A stretch of 41,266 nucleotides of DNA from JACPFV01 sp052386975 (GCA_052386975.1 JBQTJQ010000214.1:1-41266); one strand, 5' to 3'; positions 1-8,865 are shown, counted from the stretch's first letter. The notes: generated by a model not told the origin, from the sequence alone. Numbers and translations: made by a program.

Positions 1-92
1 GGGGGCGGGGGTGGGCCCGGGGGGCCGCCCCCCCCCCCCCCGCCCCCCCCCCCCGGCCGGGGCCCGCGCCCCCCCCCCCCCCCCCCCCCCGC
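1..92. other. Low-complexity G/C stretch at window edge
   Basis: The first 92 bases are almost only G and C, with long runs of C (over 20 in a row near 71-90). No reading frame, RNA or repeat unit is recognisable. The remaining bases to the first gene (93-149) show no convincing promoter or ribosome binding site. Most likely this is a low-quality or artefactual contig end rather than biology. Confidence 0.7.
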
Positions 93-149
93 CACCGTCG
101 CAGTGACCGGCTGAGTGCCAACAGGCCCTAGCGCTCCCCGCCCGCACTC

Positions 150-1460
150 ATGAAAGACGCCGATCTCCTCGTGCTGCCGCGCTGGCTCGTGCCGGTGGAG
201 CCGGCCGGGACCGTGCTCGAGGACCATGCGCTGGTGGTGCGCGACGGGCGCATCGCCGAGGTCGCCCCCGCCGAAGCCGCGCGCAAGGCCTGGCGCGCGC
301 GAGAAACGCTGGGCCTGCCGCGCCATGCGCTGATGCCGGGGCTGGTCAACATCCACACGCACGCGGCGATGACGCTGCTGCGCGGCCTGGCTGACGACCT
401 GCCACTGATGGACTGGCTGCAGCACCACATCTGGCCGGCCGAGGGCGCGCACGTCAGCCGCGAGTTCTGCGAGGACGGCGTGCGGCTGGCCTGCGCGGAG
501 TTCATCCGCGGCGGCATCACCTGCTTCAACGACATGTATTTCTTCCCGGATGCGACGGCAAAAACCGCAGCCGGCGCGGGGCTTCGCGCCGCGGTCGGCC
601 TGATCGTGCTCGACTTTCCCACCGCCTGGGCGCAGCCCGGCGAGTACATCCACAAGGGCCTCGAGCTGCACGACCAGCTCAAGAACGAGCCGCTGGTGCG
701 CACCGTGTTCGCGCCGCACGCGCCGTACACGGTGTCCGACGGCCCGCTCAAGGAAGTGCGCAAGTACGCCACCGAGCTCGGCATCCCGGTGCACATGCAC
801 GTGCACGAGACCGCGGGCGAGGTCGACATGGCGGTGCAGGCCGCCGGCAAGCGGCCGTGGCAGCGCCTGAAGGACCTCGGCCTGGTCGGGCCGGACCTCA
901 TCGCCGTGCACATGACGCAGCTGACCGACTCCGAAATCGCCGACTGCGCGCAGCACGGCGTCACCGTGGCTCATTGCCCCGAGTCGAACCTCAAGCTCGC
1001 CAGCGGATTCTGCCCGGTGGACAGGCTGCTGAAGGCCGGCGTCAACGTCGCGCTCGGCACCGACGGCGCCGCCAGCAACAACGACCTCGACCTGCTCGGC
1101 GAGATGCGCACGGCCGCGCTGCTGGCCAAGGGCGTGGCCGGCGATGCGCGCGCGCTGCCGGCGCCGGCGGCCCTGCACATGGCCACGCTCGCGGGCGCGA
1201 AGGCGCTCGGCCTCGACGCCGAGGTCGGCTCGCTCAAGGCCGGCAAGTCGGCGGACTTCATCGCGCTCGACCTCGGCGAGGCCGGCACCCAGCCGGTCTA
1301 CAACGCCATCTCGCAGGTCGTGTACGCCGGCGCGCGCCACAACGTCACCGACGTGTTCGTCGCCGGCCGCGCGCTGATGCGCGCGCGCGAACTGCTCTCG
1401 GTCGACGAGCCGGCCGCCATTGCGAAGGCACAGGAATGGCAGCAGAGGATAAGAAGATGA
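150..1460 (+). CDS. mtaD: TRZ/ATZ-family amidohydrolase, MtaD-like 5-methylthioadenosine/S-adenosylhomocysteine deaminase
   Basis: A 436-residue cytoplasmic metal-dependent amidohydrolase, full length for the family. It likely deaminates 5'-methylthioadenosine and/or S-adenosylhomocysteine (methionine salvage). Metal ligands are visible: HxH in NIHTH (H69, H71), a histidine in HMHVHE (H217/H219, with E220), AHCPESN (H275) and GTDGAASNNDLD (D305). The ATG at 150 has no clear Shine-Dalgarno, but no better start is available. It heads a + strand run with ubiG, the phosphatase and the SDR, the order I recall from Pseudomonas. Exact substrate (MTA, SAH, or an aminohydrolase side activity) is inferred from the family, not shown. 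Confidence 0.88.
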   Translation: MKDADLLVLPRWLVPVEPAGTVLEDHALVVRDGRIAEVAPAEAARKAWRARETLGLPRHALMPGLVNIHTHAAMTLLRGLADDLPLMDWLQHHIWPAEGAHVSREFCEDGVRLACAEFIRGGITCFNDMYFFPDATAKTAAGAGLRAAVGLIVLDFPTAWAQPGEYIHKGLELHDQLKNEPLVRTVFAPHAPYTVSDGPLKEVRKYATELGIPVHMHVHETAGEVDMAVQAAGKRPWQRLKDLGLVGPDLIAVHMTQLTDSEIADCAQHGVTVAHCPESNLKLASGFCPVDRLLKAGVNVALGTDGAASNNDLDLLGEMRTAALLAKGVAGDARALPAPAALHMATLAGAKALGLDAEVGSLKAGKSADFIALDLGEAGTQPVYNAISQVVYAGARHNVTDVFVAGRALMRARELLSVDEPAAIAKAQEWQQRIRR

Positions 1461-1535
1461 TTTCACACGAAGACACAAAGGGCACAAAGAAATATTTCAC
1501 AAGCCCCTTTGTGGTCTTCGTGTCTTTGTGTGAAA
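1461..1535. repeat. Inverted repeat of the CTTCGTGTCTTTGTG type
   Basis: Two arms of about 29 bases (1461-1489 and 1507-1535) are near-perfect reverse complements with only a few mismatches, separated by a 17-base loop. The left arm starts directly after the mtaD stop codon. The core words (TTCACACGAAGACACAAAG and its complement) are of a kind found scattered between genes in many bacterial genomes and give spurious peptides such as HEDTKGTKK. The transcript would fold into a long hairpin between mtaD and ubiG. Confidence 0.8.
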
Positions 1536-1548
1536 CAGGTCTTTTCCA

Positions 1549-2259
1549 ATGACAGCCAACGTCGACCGGGAGGAGATCGCGCGCTTCGAGAAGATCGCCG
1601 CCACCTGGTGGGATCCCAACGGCGAGATGGCGCCGCTGCACGTGATGAACCCGGTGCGCGCGCGCTACATCGAGCAGGCCGCGCGGCCGCTGGCCGGGAA
1701 GGCCGCGCTCGACATCGGCTGCGGCGGCGGGCTGCTGGCCGAGGCGCTGGCCGCGTCCGGCGCCTCGGTCACGGGGATCGACCTGGCCGAGGACGTGCTC
1801 GCCGCGGCCCGCGCGCACCTCAAGGTCTCGAAGCTCAAGGTGGATTACCGCGCGGTCGCGGCCGAGGCGCTCGCCGCTGAACGACCCGGCGCGTTCGACC
1901 TCGTCACCTGCCTCGAGATGCTGGAACACGTGCCCGATCCCGCATCCGTGGTCGCGGCCTGCGCCAGGCTCGCCAGACCGGCCGCGCCGGTGGTGTTCTC
2001 GACCATCAACCGCAACCCCAAGGCCTGGGCACTGGCGATCGTCGCCGCCGAGTACGTGATGGGCCTGCTGCCGCGCGGCACGCACGACTACGCCAGGCTG
2101 ATCCGGCCGTCCGAGCTCGACCGCTGGGCGCGCGCCGCCGGCCTGGAGGTCGTCGAAATCCGCGGCCTCACCTACAACCCGCTGCTGAGGACCGCGCAGC
2201 TGTCCGACGACTGCGACGTGAATTACCTGATGTTGTGCCGCAAGCCCGGGGCCACGTGA
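1549..2259 (+). CDS. ubiG: Bifunctional 2-polyprenyl-6-hydroxyphenol methylase / 3-demethylubiquinol 3-O-methyltransferase UbiG
   Basis: A 236-residue SAM-dependent methyltransferase performing the two O-methylations of ubiquinone biosynthesis. The N-terminal FEKIAATWWDPNGEMAPLH segment and NPVRARYI are UbiG signatures. Motif I is ALDIGCGGGLLAEALA, followed by GIDLAEDVL and the post-motif LVTCLEMLEHVPDP. Length equals the usual 235-250. The start ATG at 1549 sits 13 bases after the inverted repeat, with only a weak AGG upstream. The 3' end overlaps the next gene by four bases (GTGA), suggesting translational coupling. Ubiquinone use is consistent with an aerobic or facultative proteobacterium. 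Confidence 0.95.
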   Translation: MTANVDREEIARFEKIAATWWDPNGEMAPLHVMNPVRARYIEQAARPLAGKAALDIGCGGGLLAEALAASGASVTGIDLAEDVLAAARAHLKVSKLKVDYRAVAAEALAAERPGAFDLVTCLEMLEHVPDPASVVAACARLARPAAPVVFSTINRNPKAWALAIVAAEYVMGLLPRGTHDYARLIRPSELDRWARAAGLEVVEIRGLTYNPLLRTAQLSDDCDVNYLMLCRKPGAT

Positions 2260-2915
2260 AGGGGCCGCGCGCAGTCCTGTTCGACCTCGACGGCACGCTG
2301 GTCGACACCGCGCCCGACCTCGGCCACGCCGCCAACCTGGTGCGCGCCGAGGTGGGCCTGTCGCCGCTGCCGGTCTCGCAGTACCGACCGGTGGCCTCGG
2401 CCGGCGCGCGCGGCCTGCTCAAGGTCGCCTTCGGCATCGACCCCGACCACGCCGAGTTTCCGGCGCGGCGCGAGGCCTTCCTGACGTATTACCGCAAACA
2501 CCTGGCGCGCAAGTCGCGGCTGTTCCCCGGCATGGACCGCGCGCTGGCCGACATCGAGCGGCGCCAGCTGCCCTGGGGCGTGGTCACCAACAAGCCGCAG
2601 TGGCTGACCGATCCGCTGATGCTCGAGCTTAACCTCGCCGCGCGCGCCGCCGTCACCCTCGGCGCGCAGGACGCGCTGAAGCCCAAGCCGGCGCCGGACG
2701 GCCTGCTGCGCGCCTGCTTCACGCTCGGCCTGCCCGCCGCCGACTGCGTCTACGTCGGCGACGACCTGCGCGACGTGATGGCGGCCCACGCCGCCGGCAT
2801 GCCGGTGGTCGCGGCGGCCTGGGGCTACGTGGACTACGGCGAGCCGGTCGAGCGCTGGGGCGCGGACGCGATCCTGCAGGAGCCCGAGGAGCTCCACACC
2901 CTGTGGCCGAAATGA
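2256..2915 (+). CDS. mupP: HAD-IA phosphatase, MupP (MurNAc-6-phosphate phosphatase) or phosphoglycolate phosphatase
   Basis: A 219-residue HAD hydrolase starting at GTG 2256, which overlaps the ubiG stop (GTGA); a GTG at 2235 is an alternative. Motif I is FDLDGTLVDT (nucleophile and acid D10, D12), motif II is in WGVVTNKP, motif III is the Lys in KPKPAPDG, motif IV is VGDDLRD. It has usually been annotated Gph, but the position between ubiG and a yciK-like SDR, the ASAGARGLLKVAFG segment and the terminal WGAD match my memory of Pseudomonas MupP, which removes phosphate from MurNAc-6-P in peptidoglycan recycling. No amgK/murU is in the window to confirm this, so Gph activity stays possible. 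Confidence 0.85.
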   Translation: MKGPRAVLFDLDGTLVDTAPDLGHAANLVRAEVGLSPLPVSQYRPVASAGARGLLKVAFGIDPDHAEFPARREAFLTYYRKHLARKSRLFPGMDRALADIERRQLPWGVVTNKPQWLTDPLMLELNLAARAAVTLGAQDALKPKPAPDGLLRACFTLGLPAADCVYVGDDLRDVMAAHAAGMPVVAAAWGYVDYGEPVERWGADAILQEPEELHTLWPK

Positions 2916-3652
2916 TCCCGAAGGACTACGCGCCGGCTCCCGACCTGCTGGCGCAACGCGTGGTGCTGGTGACCGGCGCCGGCGACGGCCTCGGCCGCGC
3001 CACGGCGCTGGCCTGCGCCCGCCATGGCGCAACCGTCGTCCTGATCGGCCGCACCGTGACCAAGCTCGAGTCGGTGTACGACCAGATCAAGGCGGCGGGA
3101 CTTGCCGAGCCCGCCATCGTGCCGTTGAACCTGGCGAGCGCGACCTGGAACGACTTCGAGCAGCTGGCCGAGACGCTGGCGCGCGAGTTCGGGCGGCTCG
3201 ACGCCCTCGCCCACTGCGCGGCGCACTTCAAGAGCTTCGCGCCGCTGGCCACGGTGGACCCGAAGGACTGGCTCGAGGCGCTGCAGGTCAACCTCACCGC
3301 GGTGTTCGCGCTGACGCGCCACTGCCTGCCGCTGCTCGAGCAGGCCACCGACGCCTCGGTGGTGCTGGTGTCGGACGCCGCCGGCCGCACGGGCAAGGCC
3401 TACGCCGGAGCCTACGGCGTGTCGAAGTTCGCGCTCGAGGGCCTGATGCAGACCTGGGCGCAGGAGCTCGAGGGTGGCAAGCGCGTGCGCATCAACTCGC
3501 TCGACCCGGGGCCGATGGACACGGCGCTGCGGCGCAAGGGCTACACCCAGGTCGGCGCGCCGTCGCCGGACGCCGCCGCGCTGGCGCTGCTGTGGCTGCT
3601 CGGGCCGGACAGCCGCCCGGCCACCGGACAGGCCTTCAGCCTTCCTTCGTGA
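2912..3652 (+). CDS. yciK: YciK-family short-chain dehydrogenase/reductase
   Basis: A classical SDR of about 246 residues with a Rossmann fold. The cofactor loop is TGAGDGLGRATA, the catalytic pair is YGVSK (Tyr and Lys) with an upstream serine in VLVSDAAG, and the C-terminal segment NSLDPGPMDTALR is typical. Length and motifs follow E. coli YciK, whose physiological substrate is unknown. ATG 2912 is preferred because it overlaps the previous stop (ATGA); GTG 2903 would add three residues. The gene ends convergent to the diguanylate cyclase and overlaps its 3' end by 17 bases, so no terminator separates the two operons. Confidence 0.85.
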   Translation: MIPKDYAPAPDLLAQRVVLVTGAGDGLGRATALACARHGATVVLIGRTVTKLESVYDQIKAAGLAEPAIVPLNLASATWNDFEQLAETLAREFGRLDALAHCAAHFKSFAPLATVDPKDWLEALQVNLTAVFALTRHCLPLLEQATDASVVLVSDAAGRTGKAYAGAYGVSKFALEGLMQTWAQELEGGKRVRINSLDPGPMDTALRRKGYTQVGAPSPDAAALALLWLLGPDSRPATGQAFSLPS

Positions 3653-4862
3653 TGGTTGGCGCGCGCCGCCCGCGCGAGGTCGGCGCCGCGGCCGACGGCA
3701 GCAACAAGGTCACCACCCGGTTGCGGCCCTGCTCCTTGGCCTCGTAGAGCGCCTCGTCGGCGCGCTGCACGAGATCGGTCAACGACTCTTCCTCGTTCGG
3801 CACCAGCGCCACCGCGCCCACGCTCGCGGTGAGGCGGCCGCCCGGCGCGGCGCGATGGGCGATGCGCAGCGCCTGCACCGCGGCGCGCACCTGGTCGGTC
3901 ATCGAGCGCAGCGACTGCGGCTGGATGTCGTGCCAGTAGCCGACGAATTCCTCGCCGCCATAGCGCGCCACCAGGTCGAGCGGCCGCTTGAATTCGTTGC
4001 GCAGCGCGCCCGCCACCGCCCGCAGGCAGACGTCGCCCTCGAGGTGGCCGTAGCCGTCGTTGAAGGCCTTGAAGTGGTCGACGTCGAGCACCATCACGCC
4101 GATGCAGACGCGCTCGCGCGCCGCCTGCCGGATGCGGCGCTCGAACTGCTGGAAGAACGCCATGCGGTTGAACAGGCCGGTCAGCCCGTCCTGCGTCGCC
4201 AGCGTGCCGAACAGGCCGCGGCGCAGGAAGCTGTCGCGCTCGAGGCGCTCGATCGAGTACAGCGCGACGATGCCGGTGACCTGCGTGACGCCGATGAAGA
4301 ACAGCTGGTAGCCCCAGCCCTCCTTCCCGGACAGGCCGCCCATCAGGCTGCCGATGACGTAGATCATGAAGATCGAGGCGCCGGCCACCAGCGCCGGGCG
4401 GAACAGCAGGCCGCTGAACACGTAGAGGTGGAACGACACCAGGATCAGGCCTTCGTAGTGCTGGTGGATCTTGAGCTGGTACAGCATCGCCTCGATCGCG
4501 GTCGCCGCGATCGCGAAGGTGGCGTAGCTCAGCACCGCGAACAGCGGCAGGATGAAGCGCAGGCGCTCGAAGTACGTCGCCACCAGCGTGATCGACATCG
4601 AGCCGATCACGATCAGGCGCAGCACCAGGCCCCACTCCTGCATCGAGCCGGTCTCAACCTTCCAGCGCACGATCCCGAACAGGACGTAGATCAGCACCAC
4701 GATGCCAAAGCCGGCGCGCAGCCGCGGCAGGTGGTGGATCGAGAACTCGTCGCGGAACTCGCGTTCGAGCGCGCGCGCGAAGCGCAGGCCGCCGAATCCC
4801 TCGCGCAGCTGGATCGCGTACGGCGACTCCGGCAGGCGGATGTTCTCGGCGGTCTGGCTCAC
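3636..4862 (-). CDS. Membrane-bound GGDEF diguanylate cyclase
   Basis: A 408-residue inner-membrane protein with a cytoplasmic GGDEF domain that makes c-di-GMP from two GTP. About six hydrophobic helices lie between residues 50 and 205. The GGDEF domain begins at DGLTGLFNRMAF, with the metal-binding LDVDHFKAFNDGYGH segment and active-site GGEEF at 302-306. RPLD (293-296), exactly five residues before GGEEF, is a product-inhibition I-site. The open frame extends further upstream, but GTG at 4862 overlaps the rluB stop as GTGA and follows the local coupling pattern, so it is preferred. No extracellular ligand domain is recognised. Its position downstream of scpAB-rluB suggests constitutive housekeeping transcription. 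Confidence 0.9.
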   Translation of the reverse strand: MSQTAENIRLPESPYAIQLREGFGGLRFARALEREFRDEFSIHHLPRLRAGFGIVVLIYVLFGIVRWKVETGSMQEWGLVLRLIVIGSMSITLVATYFERLRFILPLFAVLSYATFAIAATAIEAMLYQLKIHQHYEGLILVSFHLYVFSGLLFRPALVAGASIFMIYVIGSLMGGLSGKEGWGYQLFFIGVTQVTGIVALYSIERLERDSFLRRGLFGTLATQDGLTGLFNRMAFFQQFERRIRQAARERVCIGVMVLDVDHFKAFNDGYGHLEGDVCLRAVAGALRNEFKRPLDLVARYGGEEFVGYWHDIQPQSLRSMTDQVRAAVQALRIAHRAAPGGRLTASVGAVALVPNEEESLTDLVQRADEALYEAKEQGRNRVVTLLLPSAAAPTSRGRRAPTITKEG

Positions 4863-5698
4863 GACAGGCCCACCACGCGCTGCAGCTCGCGGATCTCGTG
4901 CGCCGCGAGCTCGCGCCAGCCGGCCGAGCGGATGCCGCGGCCGAGCTCGACCGGCCCGTAGCGCACGCGGATCAGCCGGCTGACCTGGCAGCGCTGCGAT
5001 TCCCACATCCGGCGTACCAACCTGTTCCGGCCCTGCTTCACCACCACCTGGAACCAGCGGTTGGCAGGGGACTGTCCCGATTTTCCCGAAGGGAAAATGG
5101 GACTGTCCCCTTTTTCTTCGTCCAAGCCGGGGCCATCGGTGCGCCAGACTTTCTCGAAGCGACCCTCGCCGTCCTCCAGGCGCACGCCGTGCTGCAGCCG
5201 CTCGAGCGTCTCGTCGTCCACCTCGCCCAGCACGCGCACCGCGTACTCGCGCTCGACCTCGAAGCTCGGGTGCATCAACCGGCGCGCCAGCTCGCCGGAG
5301 TTGGTGAACAGCAGCAGGCCGGAGGTGCTGATATCGAGCCGGCCGATGGCGATCCAGCGCCCGCCCTCGAGCTTGGGCAGCTTGCGGAACACGGTGCGCC
5401 GGCCTTCCGGGTCGTCGCGCGTGACAATCTCGCCGCTGCGCTTCTTGTAGGCCAGCACGCGGACGTCTTCTTCGCCGCGCGGCAGGGCCACGCCCTTGCC
5501 GTCGACCAGCACGCGGTCGCCGAACGCGACCTTCTGGCCGATGGCGGCGCGCTCGCCGTTGACGGTGATGCGCCCTTCGCGGATCAGGCCCTCGATGGCG
5601 CGGCGCGAGGCGACGCCGGCCTGGGCCAGGACCTTCTGGATGCGCTCGGGTTCGCGCGACGCCTCAGTGGACCGTCGCGGGCTCGTCGGTCGTTTCAT
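4859..5698 (-). CDS. rluB: 23S rRNA pseudouridine(2605) synthase RluB, carrying an in-frame palindromic element
   Basis: A 279-residue RsuA/RluB-family pseudouridine synthase with an N-terminal S4 RNA-binding domain (ERIQKVLAQAGVASRRAIEGL, residues about 18-38) and the catalytic GRLDISTSGLLL motif (D122). The conserved NRLVRRMW element is near the C terminus. Residues about 192-212 (DEEKGDSPIFPSGKSGQSP) are not family sequence: they are the translation of a palindromic repeat at 5067-5110, inserted in a loop before NRWFQV without shifting the frame. The start region overlaps the end of scpB by 35 bases. Downstream it is coupled by GTGA to the diguanylate cyclase. RluB as opposed to RluE/F rests on the scpAB context. 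Confidence 0.9.
   Translation of the reverse strand: MKRPTSPRRSTEASREPERIQKVLAQAGVASRRAIEGLIREGRITVNGERAAIGQKVAFGDRVLVDGKGVALPRGEEDVRVLAYKKRSGEIVTRDDPEGRRTVFRKLPKLEGGRWIAIGRLDISTSGLLLFTNSGELARRLMHPSFEVEREYAVRVLGEVDDETLERLQHGVRLEDGEGRFEKVWRTDGPGLDEEKGDSPIFPSGKSGQSPANRWFQVVVKQGRNRLVRRMWESQRCQVSRLIRVRYGPVELGRGIRSAGWRELAAHEIRELQRVVGLS
5067..5110. repeat. Palindromic GGGGAC-type repeat inside rluB
   Basis: The left arm reads GGGGACTGTCCCGATTTTCC and the right arm is its near-exact reverse complement ending GGGACTGTCCCC, around the small loop CGAAG. Each end is also a palindrome in itself (GGGAC-T-GTCCC). Length with the flanking T-run fits a multiple of three residues, so the reading frame is kept. 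It belongs to the same loose family as the repeats at 6325-6396, 9512-9600 and 36233-36304. Families of this kind are linked in other genomes to REP-associated tyrosine transposases; none is present here. Confidence 0.8.
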
Positions 5699-6299
5699 CG
5701 GGCGTCGCCGTCTCGGCGGGCATGGCGGGCGCGCTGGCGCCGAGGCGCAGCAGCGCGGCTTCGAGCTGGGCCGGATCCTTGATCTCCGGCAGCGTCGGCA
5801 GCTCGTCGAGCGACTTCAGGTTGAAGTCGTCGAGGAACTGCGGCGTGGTGCCGAGCAGCGCCGGCCGGCCCGGCACTTCCTTCACGCCGACCTCGCGCAC
5901 CCAGCCGCGCTCGATCAGCGTCTTGACGATGTTGGGCGACAGCGACACGCCGCGGATCTCCTCGATCTCGCCGCGCGTGACCGGCTGGCGGTAGCAGACC
6001 AGCGCCAGCGTCTCGAGCAGCGCGCGCGAGAAGCGCGGCGGCCGCTCCTGCCAGAGCTTGCCGACCCATTCGGCGTACTCGGTTCGCACCTGCAAGCGCC
6101 AGCCGCTGGCGACTTCGCGCAGCTCCACCGCGCGTCCGTCGAGCCGCTGGCCCAGCAGTTCGAGCGCGGCCTTCACGTCCTTCTTGGTGACGCCGCCCTC
6201 GGCCATGAACATGCGGAACAGCTGGTCGAGCGACAGCGGCTGGTCGGCTGCCAGCAGCAGGGCTTCGAGGATCGGGGCCAGACGTTCTTTCACTTCCAC
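5664..6299 (-). CDS. scpB: Segregation and condensation protein B
   Basis: A 211-residue ScpB, the winged-helix (kite) subunit that binds ScpA in the Smc-ScpAB condensin. Winged-helix segments are seen in LAPILEALLLAADQPLSLDQL and RALLETLALVCYRQPVTRGE, followed by the family-typical SPNIVKTLIERGWV and GRPALLGTTPQFLDDFNLKSL. The start is GTG at 6299, with a GGGAG ribosome binding site eight bases upstream. The 3' end overlaps rluB by 35 bases, which implies coupled translation. Lies downstream of scpA, separated only by a palindromic repeat. Confidence 0.93.
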   Translation of the reverse strand: MEVKERLAPILEALLLAADQPLSLDQLFRMFMAEGGVTKKDVKAALELLGQRLDGRAVELREVASGWRLQVRTEYAEWVGKLWQERPPRFSRALLETLALVCYRQPVTRGEIEEIRGVSLSPNIVKTLIERGWVREVGVKEVPGRPALLGTTPQFLDDFNLKSLDELPTLPEIKDPAQLEAALLRLGASAPAMPAETATPDETTDEPATVH

Positions 6300-6324
6300 G
6301 CGAATTCTCCCAATTCAGGCCGAG

Positions 6325-6396
6325 AAAAAGGCGACGCACAGCTTTCGGTCCCACTCACGGCGCATCCTGATCTCCGGGGGAAAGTTGTGCGTCCCC
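6325..6396. repeat. Palindromic GGGGAC-type repeat spanning the scpA stop
   Basis: The right arm on the minus strand reads GGGGACGCACAACTTTC (6396-6380). The left arm (about 6329-6345) is its imperfect reverse complement, GGCGACGCACAGCTTTC read on the plus strand, preceded by an A-run. The scpA stop codon (6355-6357) lies in the loop, so the last dozen or so codons of scpA (GDAQLSPGDQDAP) come from the element. Same family as the repeats in rluB, yciO-yciB and rbfA-infB. Confidence 0.7.
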
Positions 6397-7199
6397 GCGC
6401 GCCCGGGCGACCTGGATCAGCAGCGGCGCGAACGGCGCTTCCTGCGTCAGCTCGACCATCGCGCCCTTGACCAGCTCGAGCACCGCCAGCAGGCACACGA
6501 CCACTCCGGCGCGGCCCTCGGCGGGGTCGACGATCTCGGCGAACTCGGCGCCGGTGCCGGCCGACACGCGCGCCAGGATGCGCGTCATGCGCTCGCGCAC
6601 GCTCAAGGGCTCGCGCGCGACCTGGTGGCGGGTGAACAGCTCGGCGCGCTGCATCGCCTCGCGGAACGCCTCGAGCAGCTCGCGGACCTGCGGCACCGGC
6701 AGCTCGATGCGGCTCTCGACCTTCTCCGGCCGCGCCTGCGCCAGGCTGATCTCGCGGCCCACCCGCGGCAACGTGTCGAGGTTCTCGGCGGCGGTCTTGA
6801 AGCGCTCGTACTCCTGCAGGCGCCGAACCAGGTCCATGCGCGGGTCGGTCTCGACCGCCTCCAGCGCCGGGCGCGGCAGCAGCAGGCGCGACTTGATCTC
6901 GGCCAGCATCGCGGCCATCACCAGGTACTCGGCCGCCAGCTCGAGCCGCAGGTCGCGCATCAGCTCGATGTACTGCAGGTACTGCTGCGTGATCTTCAGC
7001 AGCGGGATGTCGAGGATGTTGAGGTTCTGCCGCCGGATCAGGTACAGCAGCAGGTCGAGCGGCCCCTCGAAGGCCTCGAGGAACACCTGCAGCGCGTCGG
7101 GCGGGATGTACAGGTCTTCCGGCAGCTTGTCGAGCGGCCGGCCGAGCACCTTCGGCGCGGCGGGGGCGTCGGACGGCGGGACCGAAGACACGGGCTCGT

Positions 7200-7203
<4 letters not shown>
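6355..7203 (-). CDS. scpA: Segregation and condensation protein A
   Basis: A 282-residue ScpA kleisin that bridges the Smc heads and binds ScpB. The N-terminal kleisin signature is FEGPLDLLLYLIRRQNLNIL, followed by ITQQYLQYIELM and the LAAEYLVMAAMLAEIKSRLL helix. The C-terminal winged helix is around residues 200-265. ATG at 7203 overlaps the trpS stop as ATGA. The last 13 or so residues are encoded by a palindromic repeat and are unlikely to be conserved. The Smc partner is encoded at 17361-20888. Confidence 0.94.
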
Positions 7204-8194
<991 letters not shown>

Positions 8195-8198
<4 letters not shown>

Positions 8199-8854
8199 GA
8201 TAGCCCCAACACGGTGGTCAGCAACACCTGGCCGGCGCCGATGATCGGCCGCAACAGCGGCCCGAGCAGCTGCGTGACCATCAGGATGACGATGATGAAC
8301 ATGCCGTAAGGCGCGATCCGGTCGAACTGCCAGCCCAGCTTCGGCGGCAGCAGGCTGCCCAGCACCTTGGCGCCGTCGAGCGGCGGCACCGGCAGCAGGT
8401 TCAGCGCCATCAGCACCAGGTTGATGACGATGCCGGCCGTGGCCATCAGCTGGATGCCCATCCAGAGGCCCGCCTCCCCGTCCTGCGCCAGCGCCAGCTT
8501 CAGCAGCAGGCCCCAGCCGAAGGCCATCGCCAGGTTGGCGAGCGGCCCCGCCACCGCCACCAGCGCCATGTCACGCCGCGGCTGGCGCAGGTTGCGCGCC
8601 GACACCGGCACCGGCTTGGCCCAGCCGAACAGGAAATTGCCCGGCAGCAGCACGAACACCAGCGGCACGATGATCGTGCCGACCAGGTCGACGTGCTTGA
8701 TCGGGTTCAGTGACAGGCGCCCCATCATCGCGGCGGTGTTGTCACCGAGCGCGCGCGCCGCCCAGCCGTGCGCGACCTCATGGAGGGTGATGGCAAACAG
8801 CACCGGGAGGGCCCAGACCGCGATGGTCTGGACCAGTTCGAGCAGCGAGGGCAT
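8195..8854 (-). CDS. Site-2-protease-like M50 membrane metalloprotease
   Basis: A 219-residue polytopic membrane protein of the short S2P/M50B type without PDZ domains. The zinc motif HEVAH is at residues 25-29 in the first helix, and NLLPVPPLDGAKVL supplies the third ligand (the LDG aspartate). Family members cleave within membranes, but the substrate here is unknown. It lies between yciO (6-base gap) and trpS (GTGA overlap), a common proteobacterial arrangement. No Shine-Dalgarno precedes ATG 8854; a perfect TATAAT ends five bases before it, so a leaderless transcript is possible. Confidence 0.9.
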
Positions 8855-8859
8855 GCCGA

Positions 8860-8865
8860 ATTATA
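8860..8865 (-). promoter_or_regulatory. TATAAT -10 element just upstream of the M50 protease
   Basis: On the minus strand a perfect TATAAT lies five bases before the protease ATG and overlaps the yciO stop codon. The upstream -35 region is poor (TGAAGC at a 17-base spacing). If active, transcription would begin at or next to the ATG, giving a leaderless mRNA, which fits the lack of a Shine-Dalgarno. Inference from sequence only. Confidence 0.4.

Noticed and set aside
1..92. Telomere-like or structural G/C repeat
   Set aside because: No regular unit can be seen and it ends exactly at the window edge; an assembly artefact is more likely.
1461..1535. CRISPR repeat
   Set aside because: Only one inverted pair is present, without repeat-spacer periodicity or cas genes.
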